A program made the position numbers and the translations under genes. From the NCBI GenBank assembly GCA_964200185.2, contig CAXNAD020000043.1, forward strand, positions 1 through 36,662: a stretch of 36,662 nt of DNA. Reading direction: 5' to 3'. This DNA comes from Choristocarpus tenellus KU-1152. Taxonomy: Eukaryota > Phaeophyceae. This document shows positions 12,101-24,100 of the stretch, in pieces (position 1 is the first letter of the stretch; each line of letters starts with the position of its first letter). The notes below the pieces were generated by a model that saw nothing but the letters and a program-made list of their open reading frames with translations, made no database searches and was not told the origin of the DNA.

Positions 12101-15100
12101 ATTAAAAAAGTTGTATTGGAGTAAAAAATAGCACACATGCACAAGAACACACCTAGGACCCAACCCTTGAATAAGTTGTACTTGCATGTAAATACAGCTT
12201 GTCACCTGTTTGGTGCATTAGGAAATGTAGTCTTCTTTTCTTGTGCTCTCTATTTACTTTTGGGGAATTAACATTTGGGTTGGGGTAATATTTTGTGTTA
12301 AAACACCAAACATTCTTTTTGTGTGTGAAGAACAGTGCCTCATCATGGGCTACTGTTCCTCTCATGATCAAACTTGGGCTTCAATCAATCTCACGTTGGT
12401 AGAGGTAGGGCATTGTAACCTTAGCAGTTAGAGTTTGAAGCCAGGAAAGGGATGCATTCCAGATGCAACAAAGATGTAGGATAAATGGGATATCTCCAGC
12501 AATGTTTTGAGGTAGAAAACAAGAAAAAAAATGTTCAGAGACATGGGAGCAAGAAGGGGAGCATGGAGTTGGTTCGAGGTTGTAACCTCCACATGGGACT
12601 CAGCATACAGCCCAATTAGATGCCAATTTGGAATAAAACCTTAAAGGTCCTAAAGTGGACCGGAGACAATCTAAACCTTGTCTGCCACAGGTCGATTTAT
12701 CTCATTAAATAGTTATATATGGTACGAAGGTTGATAAACTAACCGTTGATCATGTTATTGTATCAACTCCGACTCAAAATGCATCATCCAAGAGGGTGCA
12801 TAATCTGGATAAAGAGATTATTTCTGCTTTCTTGGGGGTATTTTTGTTTTTATATTTGCACCGTTGTTTTTCCAGTTCATGATCTGAATCCTATCTCATT
12901 AGAGTGCTGATATACACAGGGCTCATAGGATGTGCGTTTGGTTGCTCAAATCTTTTTGGCTGGCGGTCCAAAACTTTTAGAGAAACAATGGTTGGACTAC
13001 TTTAAGTCTGATCGGAGTGCTCTGAGTTTTACTGGATCTCCTTTTGATATTCATAACTTTACAACCTATAATTTATTGATCTTGACGGCACTGCCATTGT
13101 TGCCACCTTTCACCGTCATTTCCACCCCATAGCCCAGATTTTTTGGATGGTGTCAGACCCTTCAATGAAGGTTCCACCACAACCTATATTTGCCAGGGCT
13201 TTTCACCAGTCCCGCAAATAAAACAATCCCATCCGCCATCTTCACCATTCTCATCGTTTTTTAACATGTCCCAGTCCATGTCCGTCGACCAGACTGGGTA
13301 TTGTACTGATCTTTAACATGTCTGGAGCATGTCTACTGGGTATTGTACTGATCTTTAACATGTCTGGAGCATGTCTACTGGGTATTGTACTGATCTTTTT
13401 CCACTGACTGGCCAGTCTAACTTTATTCTGGCATGTCCGAACAATATCCACCATGTGTTGTGTTAGTCCAACTGTCGAATTCCCAGTGTATCAAAGGGTC
13501 AACCCTCTTAACCACCTGAGACCTCCTCCTCTCTGAGATACTGGCTGAGTTTCTGTCTTAAGATCTCAGAGCACTTAGTCGTTCTTGGATGGTCAGTCCC
13601 TTTCTCTGATGACCTCCTCGCCTTCTTTTGTAGGCATTGCATCTCTCCCTCCTTTATCCTCGACAATATCTTCCTAGCCACAGACCTAGGTCTCATTGGT
13701 ATAGGATCAGATTCGTTGCCACGTAGTGTGGCAGCAAAACCATTGTTTCCCTCATCTGCATTGAAGAGAGGATCAGTCCCCTTTGTGCTAACAGCTTAGT
13801 TTTGCATCCAAGAGCCCCCATTTGTACATGAGTCTACGCTGCAGTCTTTGATACAAGGGTCAAGAAAGAGTGTCACTTGCTCCCCATCATTGTTTGCCTC
13901 ACTGAGCGTTCGTGCCCTTATATTCTCAAGGAGAACCCTGAGTGGAATTTGTGGAGCTTTGATGAGCTTTGATGAGCTTTCTCACTAGCATATCCTCAAG
14001 CATCACCTCTGTTGCTCCACAAATTCTTGATGGGGTGTGTATCCTCACTGTAGCTGTTAGTAAGGTCAGTTGCCAAACAAATGGTTCTACTCAGGAGACC
14101 ATCACGCCTGCCCTGGTTATGGGCTGTGACATTTGTAGCCGGTTCAAGAGGACTGGCTACTTCATTCAGGACAAACTACTCCCTGCTGTGGAGACACCTC
14201 TTGATCTCATGAGGCGATTGAAAACCTGGAGGTGGATCAAAATTTGTGTGTGAGCACACAGAAAGGGTGAGTAAGGGTTATGGTTAGGAGAATGGGGCAG
14301 ATTTTAGTCGCAATACAGCAAAGTGTTTTTGTTTTTCCACGTATAAATGGGAAAATTATGATTGGATGCAAACGTAGACTGCAAGTAATCTCTAATCACC
14401 GCGTGTCATTGCTCTTTTCTACAGTGAGGTTCTTCTCTGCACTTGTCTTGCATTACTTTAACCTCATCATTGAGCTTGAGGATGCTCTCCTCTATTTACT
14501 CTTGACCACAGAGTGACTAATTACTTCCACCGTTGTAGGTCCTCTCTTTACTGGTTACTTGCCTGCCTTTTTCTTCCCCATCGGTTTATTCTCATTGAAA
14601 CTAAGCACCAACACAATGTAAGTCTTCAGCGTATGTGCAGCTCGTGTTATTGCAGGCAACTTGAGGTCATGAAGGGAGTTAAGGATGTTTATTCCCTGGT
14701 CAGTAGCTTCGACAAGAAAAAAGTCAGATGGGTGTATGTCCTCATCCATAAAACTGAGTTACTAACTCGCAACTTATATACAGTAGACACTACACTGGAT
14801 GTGGTACAGAGAGAAAGATTGAGAAAATATAGCTTGAAGTGCAATTGTATTCAAAAATTCTATTTTGTAATATATTGATAAATTTGACGTTTGTGGGTCA
14901 AGGAAAAACAGAAGAGAATATGAAGAGATTTCGCCTTGGTTGCTTCTTAGAAACGGTGGAGTTTACATATCATGGTTGCCTTGAGATGCAGTACATCATT
15001 ACCGATTTGGAATTCATGAGGTTAAAAGACAAGAAACAAGGTTTTTTTCAAACAATAACTTACTTGAACCAGCTCCAGCCTTGGCATTCTTAGTAACTGT

Positions 15101-18100
15101 CGAGTGCATGTTTTCCTTCTCATAGACAAACTTGTGATTGTGTGCACGGTGAAGATGATGTACAAGAATTTTGTTGCCCTGTTTGCCCTTCATCAGCCAC
15201 GCAGTGTACATTTATTCCTTTTTGCTTTCTCTTCGTTACCTGCTTTACCCTAAGCTTGCATGATGACCTGGAACTGTACTTTGGGGCCTTCACTGTTATC
15301 TGTGAGCTCGAAGAATTGGAAATTCAGAGACTCCTTCCTATCGAATCTATTCCGTTTCCCAACAGTATCTGCCACAACAGAGCGATTTTGAGCAAATGTA
15401 GGTGCCTTCTGCTGATGCATAGGTGCAGCGGGTTACCTTGATGTACCATAAGCCCATGAGCCAAGCTCACCACTCTGTAGAGTTGACCGGGTCATCTCTT
15501 GATGCATGGCTGCAAGTGTCGCTACCACTTTTGTCATTACCGCCACAACTATTGCTGCTACCACTGTCACTGAGAAAGTCGAGAAACATCACCTGGTCGA
15601 CCATAGATAATTTTTCTAACATTGTCAAGTCCATGGTCACCACTTCTTCAACATGGTAGTTGCCACCAGCTGCCATACACACCCAAGTTGGAACATGATT
15701 GAGTCCATGGCCATCAGTCATTTCTACACGGCCGTGTACCTCAGCCAACAAGCCCTGATCAAAGACCACATTTAGTATGGAGTGCTGTGCATAGATGTAG
15801 AGTTCCATTCCATCACATTGTGGTTTGCCGAGCTTCCACCTCCTAACGGGGTCCGCTTGAACACTCCTCACCCAACCTCCGAGGTGGTCAAGATCTCCCC
15901 TTCTTCCTCGCATGTATTGGCAATGTATAGAACCTCGTCTCTTCCCATTTCCACTTCCACTCGTTTTGATGGACATTGTCCATTGCTTGAGATTGGCCCA
16001 TGTAGTTAATGGTGAATGTGTAGTGTATGATAAACAGTAATCGTGCCTGCTCCTCCAAGATCACCCATCTCTGCCCTGTTCAGTCGTCACTAATGACGAC
16101 ATACATTACATATGTATATGATGGCCAACATGACCTTCTCGACTTGTTTTTGTTTGTTTTTGAGCATCTGCTCCTCTCACCTTTTGGTTATACCTGTGGC
16201 TTCATCCACCACCTTTTTTTTATTTCTGCAGTCATGTAAACCTCTTTTAGCACAGTGCCCCTTGTGTGCAGAGGGTATCTGAGGCCAACCCTCTCAGTCA
16301 TTGCTTTGTCTCATTCGTCATCCAGGGGCTTATTGTTGATGTGTTGATAGATTGAGATTGGCTTTGAGTCGGACAAAACCCTTAGACAGACCCCTGCGTC
16401 TACTCCTGTTCTTCCTGACAATCAAGATTGGTCTTCCCTAGTGTCCTTGCCTGATTTCTAAGATTAGACAGCTCTCAGGACTTCCTGCAAGGTCCAACAT
16501 GTTTTGTGTGGATAATGACTGCTGAATGTTATAACCGATAGGGGTATATATGTAGCATACTGACATGAAGCTGAAGTTACGAGATTATTCCCACTTACTT
16601 GATTCGAAGTGAATACCATAGACATATTAAATAATTTCTATTTCAGTTGACTGACTGACTCAAATTTCGCAAATATTGTAACTTCAAAAAGTGCCTAAAA
16701 CTCGAGATAGTCTTCTTACTTGCCTGCTGCTCTGTCATAGTCAACGACTTAAGTTCTATTTTCTCTCTTTGATTTCAATGTTCATGATCAATGGGGATCT
16801 TGTGCCACCAGCTCCTGCTGAGAGATACAGAGTAGTTTTATCGTAACTCCATTTCTTGTTTGTATGGTGCATTGCTATTGTAGCTCATCATATTCCTGTT
16901 GAAACATCAACACTCAAGATTATTTTAAAGGCCCTAATACCTATATGGGCCAGTACAGAAATTCTTAAACTTACCCCTAACTCTAGTCTCTGCTCCAAAC
17001 CATAGCAAATTCTTCGACAAAATCCAAATCTGCTGGATTTTTTGGGGTTTTGTGAGAGCAGGAGCTTACTCTTCATACTCAGTGGATGGCAGGGTGGGGG
17101 AACGTTTTAAGATGTCGGCACTTTGCATGTCATGGGTAGATCATGAGTAGGGTAATCCTGATTAGGGTTAGGGTTGAGGCGATATGAGTTAGGGTTAGAG
17201 TAGACTTTTTGAGATTTTTTGGCGTTTGGGTTTTTTGGGAAAGATTTGTTGAATTCGAAAACAGCTAGAACAAATCCCCTTTCCCAGACTTCTTGTCCTG
17301 TTACAAGTTTGAAGCTATGGATGTCCAAATCAGGAAAAGCAAAACCGCAGATATCTTAGAGCTGTCTTTATTTGTGTGTTGAATAGGGGAGTGGGAGCGA
17401 TGGAGCTGGTGGCTATTCACCTCAAATCAGAGGGGTCAATGCTCTGCAGGACTCTGAGCTATCAAGGATGCAATTTCGATCTTTGTGAGATTGGAGTGTC
17501 AGATACGCAGGTGAGTTCATGGTGATCATTGACATGCTGCAATCATTTTCTAACTATCAGAAAAACGCAACGATCAACGCTAGCATTGCACTAAGACCTT
17601 GAGTCACATTCAACTCATAACGTTTATTGATCACATTGTTAGGGTCTGCTTTGTACCTTCTGTTACAATACAATTTTAGAGACCAGTTGCTCTGTAAGGT
17701 CTGCTATCTATGTAGTGCCTCAGTACAATTGTTCTGCAAACTGTGCTGTCTAGAACTCCTTTTATGTGCAGTATATAATAAAGAAATCCATCCTAATGGG
17801 ATCATAAGAGCAGGAAACACAGTATAAAAATGAATGAAAGAAATGGTCTTGATAAGGTTTGGTTTCACTGCATCCATAGTTCCAAGAAGTGAGTAATTGA
17901 GGATGCCCGCCCTAATGACCATGTTTTCTTTGTACAGTAGTCTATGTTCTCTTTGCACAGTAGTCTGAGAGCCTAAGGGTATCATGTTTATGTATACAGT
18001 GTCTCACATTGTTTTTTTATATTCTGCGGTAGTGGCAGTTCAAGATAATAATTGGATACTGCATTGGGTCTTGCTGTTTCTAAACAGTACAACAATGTAT

Positions 18101-21100
18101 GATACTGTTGTGGAAGATATATGGGATGATCGATTCAACATGCTCAGTATGTGATGAGATAGACAAGGTAGTTGAAGCGGTGGAGTATGTTTCGGTATGT
18201 ATAATTTTTGGAGGGATAGATTTGTTGTGAGCTTGTGGAATGCATCATTTTGTTTGTGTGATCTACTTGCGTACTGTTTCTGTTGTAAGCATCATTAACT
18301 GGTTAAACTTAAGGTCAGGGTTGGGGTGTAGGTGTGTGAATTCAAGGGAATGAAAGCAGAATTGTCTTTTGTTCAAATGATGCAATATGCATTTAGGAAA
18401 GGGTTATAGATAGGGATGGGGTGAAGGTTGATTGAAAAATATCACGTATATATAGCATTTGTTCAAGAATACAAACCTGACTTGACGAAGGTTTGCTGTG
18501 TGGTAAAATGTGGTGTAGTGAGAGAGTGTTCATAACCAGTTAGAGTCAATGTTTTTTCTGGTGGTGTAAGGCTCAGTGCAGAAGGCATGTCCTGCTGAAT
18601 GTTGTGTTCCACTTTGATGACAAATTCCAAGATGATGAGTCAAGGATAGGGTAGTAAACTTGAAGACATATTTATGTACCAAAGATAAGGGAGCACATCT
18701 GTCATAAGAATGAAAAGGTGTCGTGAGGGCGAGAAAGATGTACTGGTATCCACATACTAAGACCCCATGCTGACACTGAGCCACTACTGAAGTCTACTTT
18801 GACTATCTCAGTATCTTGATAAACTAAGAGACTTGGACGCTACCTGGCTTAATCTGTCAGTCATAATTCCACCAGTAGGTAGCTAGTCCTGATTTGAATG
18901 CCTGGACTTCCATTCTCTGTGAGTATTGACATGTGATTTTTATATGGTACTCCACTTTACTCTGAGGGGTTTGGGGCATGTTAGAGTTAGGGTTAGGGTT
19001 AGGGTTAGGTAAAACATAGTGAAGCGAAGCAATAATACAACATTATCAAAAAGGAAGAGGAAAAGATTGAGTAAATTTTGAACTTCATAACAAAACTCCA
19101 AGGGGGAATCAACCACGACCTGACCACTACTCACAGGCAACCAACAGAGAGCAGGATATCACCGCTGCTGTCAGAATCACCAAGTTCCTAGAGGAGACTT
19201 TTCTCAGGGTCACATTTGTTCCATCCTTCTGAGCACTACTCACCAGGAACCAAAAAAATAAATAAAATGTTCGAAAAACAATGAGACACAATACTCCTCC
19301 ATTGAAGTATTGCTTTTCTACAATGCATCGTGGTGGTGTAATAGACAGTGGAACTTCAATATCCTGTCAATTGGGACTGGCCTTTTTGTCACACGATGTC
19401 ACAGGTGGCATATCTATCTTGTTGATTTTGACGTCTTCTCACTGAATTCAACTGTGTTAGGAGGTTCTCATTGTGCTGGAGATACAAAGAAATAGCAGTG
19501 TGGAAGTTGTAATTTCAACCTTTTCCAGATCTTCTGTGGACATTTTTGCTTCACATGTCAACAAAATTCATAGTGAATATGAATCTATATCTTGATTCAA
19601 TCAATGCAAAGAGAGCAGTAACAGTAATTGGAAAAAATAGCTCTGATATGGCTTCAACAACCAGAACTTTACCTTTCTATTTTTTTGAAATTTCTCACAT
19701 TCGTAAATATGTACAGATGCGTGTTTACAATGAGGCCACAAAATGTTGGCGGCTGGTGTGGAACGTGCTTCAAGCTGCACTGAAGAATCAAACTCTCTAC
19801 ACACACAAACCTGAAAAAAGGCGCAAAAAGGTTTGGGTTTTTGAATTGAACTGATTAATATGGTTTGAATTGAACACCTTGATCATGCTGAGCAATGACA
19901 AGCATTTGTCACATATTTGGTTTTACAGGGAAGATGGTCAATTGCCTGTGGCATCATGGTGGAAGCGGACTAACCAGTGACCCTAACCCTAACCCTAAGT
20001 TAAAACAGGAAAAACACTTCCTGGGAAACAAATATTTTGAGGGATTTTGCCACTCCCCCATTCTTAGAGAAAATTAGGGGTAGGGTTAGAGTTGGGGAGG
20101 ACTGAAACAGACTCTAGAAACCCTGATTAATATAGTTGGTGCTTGCAATAATCTTACGTGATGTGTGTACTCTGTAGGGAGAACGTGTAACTCCAACTAC
20201 TACTGCTCAACAATGCCTTGGGTGTGTGTGTTGTATCAAGTTGCTGTTGTAGTATATTTTAGAGTGATAAAGGCATTTTTCGTCTAGGTTGTTGCTGTTT
20301 GTTGCTTGCTGATGCAGGCATGGTAGATGACGAATGTTACACTCCTTGAACCCAATTCCACTCTGTTTCCATTATCAATCTGTATAATCTGAAGGGTTTC
20401 CCTGGTGTGGCGTAGAGCTCTACTTGAAGTTTGGTTAGATGTTTAGGGTTTGGGAGATTGTTAATTTGTTCTTTCTGTATTCAAGCTTGTGCAATACAAG
20501 AAATGCTTTGGTACATTTTGACTCTGCATCTCGTTTCTCATGCACGACCACCTATCTCCTTTTGATTAACCTATGGAACCTGTTCACCATCTGCCTCCTT
20601 GGTTAATTTAATTTGGGCTAGTATGAGAGACAGAATGAGTTGATGCGCAATAGCTTTGTCAACTTCCTGTCGTGTTCACCTTTGAATTGTAATGTACTGG
20701 CAAAACAATTCTTGATATGATCAATTGTTTTCATTTTCGAGAAATGTGAACGGGTTGATGCTCAAGGGCTTCGGTGCTACTGCTATCTTTTTCTTCCCCT
20801 TGTAAGTTGGAGTTACAGATATACTGAGTCAAAGTATCTTAGAGGGTAGAGCCGTGTCCATTTGGGGGCCAAAATCGAATGTTGCGATTTTGATGTAATT
20901 TTGACTATCGTGTTTGTTCGTAAGTGTCAATATTCTAGTTCCAGACACGCATTTTCATAACGAATGCATTTAACCGACTCCGAAACATTTCGGAGGTGGA
21001 AAATGTCATAAAAAATCCTGTGGGAAGCCAAGCCCCAAACGGACAAATAGGGCAAAACTCATACCCTAACCCTAAGATACTTTGACTCACTTACAGATCT

Positions 21101-24100
21101 CAATTATTTCCCACCATTTTGCCCTGCTATTAGGTAAGATTGGGCGTTGAGTTATGCAGTGCCTTGAGTGGAGTGCATTTAACCTGTAATGTCTGGGTTG
21201 CTGATTGATGTGAGTGTTTTTTTTGTCACTGCTGGTATTGGCTGTTCTGATCCTGTTGGTCATGGCAAACATGAACAAAGACTGTTGGGAAGACTCGACC
21301 TGGCACTGAGATGGACCTGCTTGAAGAGGTTCTCGAGATTGATGTTGCAGGCGAGGGAAAGGACAGCATTCTGGCCGAGGTTGGCGGCATTAAAGTGAGA
21401 GCATGGCATAGTAGAAATGTGAACCACAGTTGTAGAGCTCACAAACAAAGTTTAGGTCAGGTTGTCCCTTTTTTTTTTGAGTCGTAACCCTGAGGATGTA
21501 CTTCCAAAAAATTGGATGGTAGGATGTAAGGTTAGTGGTGACGACTGTGTCCCTGGTTTGCTCCTACACCAATGACAACACCTTTCCAATAAAATACCAA
21601 ACATTTTTTGAAGTAGATTTTTTTTTCTGATTTCTTGTATGTCTTTGCTTACATCCACAAGAAACAAAAACAATACCCCATTTAGACACCTTCCCCGTAC
21701 ATAACTGATATTATTTCCTTGTTTACATTTTTGTTTGTATTTTCTTCACAGGCAAGAAGGGTGTCTAACAACAGTTGCAACTATCCTAAACACTTTGCTT
21801 CTAGCAACAGCTAGTCATAGTTTATGATAGCAACCATCATGATAATCATGATGGGGACTCGGCAATGCTTGTTTTGGAGATAGATGATGGTAGCGATATT
21901 GACGCTCCTTGCCCTTAGTCATACAACTCATGCTGCACCTGCTGCTCAGATTAACAAGATGTCCCCCAGGACAATGACCACCCTATATTGGGGTGCTCAC
22001 CAGCGTTTCTTCAAGTCCATGTGCATTGCCTTCAAGGTAGGTGCTGCTTCCTTGACAGGTTCAAAATACATCAAGGTACAAGTGGTATGATCTACTGGTG
22101 TAACACTTCGCTGCATGGGAAACATATGTCAGGGTGCATAACAGTATCACAATACTGTTATGCACCGTAGGAATCTTAACTGTGATTTGAATCAGAAATT
22201 TGATTTTATAGGAGAGTGTTTTTATTGGCAGTTCACTATTACTCCAGTGCAAGAAACTGCTGCATGCATTTTGTGCATAACCTAAGAATTGAGTGACAAT
22301 TTTGCCACATCATAGTGTCCAATCAACCCAGTTTCCGTAGATGAGGATTTCCTGTATTGGTTGGCGACCCGTCTAAGAGCCGAATAGGATATATTTTTCT
22401 GGTTAACATTCCCTTCATCCTCCATATGGGCTCTAATTGGAATGAATTCCAGACAGGGCCTACAGGTTGTCCTTTGCTCATGACTTGCGTAAGGTTTTTT
22501 CTTGGGCAGGGTACTCAGACTGGTCCTCTGCGAACATTTCACCATTCACTATCCCTGACCCTAACCCTAACCCTAACCCTAACCCATGTCATGTATGACA
22601 TGAGTCGTTGATAAATGACTCTGTATAGGGCATACAATTTTTTGGCATGAAGTGATGAGAAAATATTAATGGTCTCATGGTCATATGAGAATTCATCAAG
22701 ACAATGTTCTAAATTTGTTATCTCTTAGTCTACAAGAATAATGTTATCTACCTTTCACTCATGCTAATAATTCATACACTGTAGATTTTGTTCCTTAGGC
22801 AATTTTTTTGTGGATGATGCTAACTGAGATCAAACATTAAGTTTGACGGGCAAAGATGGACAAAGTGTTGTTTAGTATCACTACATCCATTAGTGCTCTC
22901 ATCCATTAGTGCTGAGAATCGAAGATTTTGTTTGCGTAAGATCAATCAATCAGCCAATCAGCCAAGCAGTCAACTTATTTCTTTTGTTTGTAATCTGTTA
23001 GAACCGGAAGATGATGCGAGGACGAGGTTTAGCAGCAGACAAGTCAGGGAAAAATTTTGCAAGGATCGTTCACAGAGTGCACAATGTGCATACGCCTGAG
23101 AAAATAACCAATTGAATTGAAACATTTTACTTCTTTGATTCTCAACATAGATGCTCAAATTTGGCAAGGGTGTTTATTGTACCTTTTTGGTGCTCTTGGA
23201 GATGTTTTCTTTGCTTGCATCATCACTCAGTTGCCCATTACATATGAAGTGTACACTGCATTTTTGGTACCATGTGTGTAGCTGCGCTGTGGCTGTTCAT
23301 CTTGTGCTATCACATAATTTGCATGTCAAGCCCTGCAACAGGCATGAGATGCAATATTTTTGGGTAATAGTTTTTCCCTTTTTATGTAATTACTCTTGGT
23401 AGGGTCAGGGGTTTCTTTTGGTATGCTCTCCATGCAATATACTTTCATGTTCAACTTTCCCCTCAAACAGCACAGATACATTAGGTATTATGTTAAGAAG
23501 CCAAAGCTGCCACAAGTTGTTATTTTACACTTTGATCAAGTTTGCTTTAAGTCTGCAGTTACTAACTTTCAAACACTCAAACTGCACAAGCGCTATCCTC
23601 AACTTGTCTAACCTACTGCCAACAAGCTAAGAATAGCAGAATTGATACCTAATGTGCCCCATACACTGTATATTCACACATGCTTTTGGAATTCCCATGA
23701 CGTCCTTGAATATCTTCTTTCCCCTCTTGGCCAAATTGATTCCATGCTGTTACTGTGAAGGTTCCAGAAGCAGTAAAAATTACCAACCAAGCTCTGGACA
23801 ATGGGCATTGTGTGGTACTAGGCCTACAGGCTACAGGTGTGTATGCGATGATGTTTTCGTAATTGTCTGACCTCACATGTATTACCTTAGCTATTTTTGA
23901 GTTTTTCCCTAGATGTTTAACTCGATCAGAAATCTGTCCACGATTTTCGCAAGTTCTCTCTTTTTTGAGGGATTGGATCGAGCACATTAAGGTTGTAAAC
24001 TGTCATGTTTGCTGGCTTCTTTGGCACCCCTCTACAGTTTACCTTATTGTGTGGCCATTATGTTGCAACGATATCTACTGGCACTGACATCTCAGCCCAT

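Larger units (their letters stand above)
11591..17386 (+). other. Intron 8 (5.8 kb, GC-AG type)
   Basis: Largest intron. It contains a 42-bp tandem repeat (13293-13397), a minus-strand decayed mobile-type ORF region (about 13500-16020), a 10-bp tandem repeat (13954-13980) and TTAGGG tracts near 14272 and 17162-17205. The stretch 11591-13250 and the stretch 16250-17160 show no recognised feature. Confidence 0.8.
19831..21310 (+). other. Intron 10 (about 1.5 kb)
   Basis: Contains CCCTAA/TTAGGG tracts at 19980-19999 and about 20064-20095, and inverted-repeat element copy A (20825-21089). Nothing else recognised. Confidence 0.75.
22037..23760 (+). other. Intron 12 (1.7 kb)
   Basis: Contains the perfect hairpin at 22133-22166 and a CCCTAA tract at 22557-22585. 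Several short ORFs have no recognisable product. Confidence 0.75.

Noticed and set aside
12385-12445. tRNA-like A-box and B-box words (TTGGTAGAGG, GTTTGAAGCC)
   Set aside because: No cloverleaf can be drawn with a paired acceptor stem, and the B-box is poor.
13251-13454. Minus-strand ORF with a 14-residue repeat ([14 protein letters not shown])
   Set aside because: It is only the translation of the 42-bp tandem repeat, whose length is a multiple of three.
13969-14253. 94-codon plus-strand ORF in intron 8
   Set aside because: Lies over the minus-strand decayed ORF region and a tandem repeat; no recognisable product.
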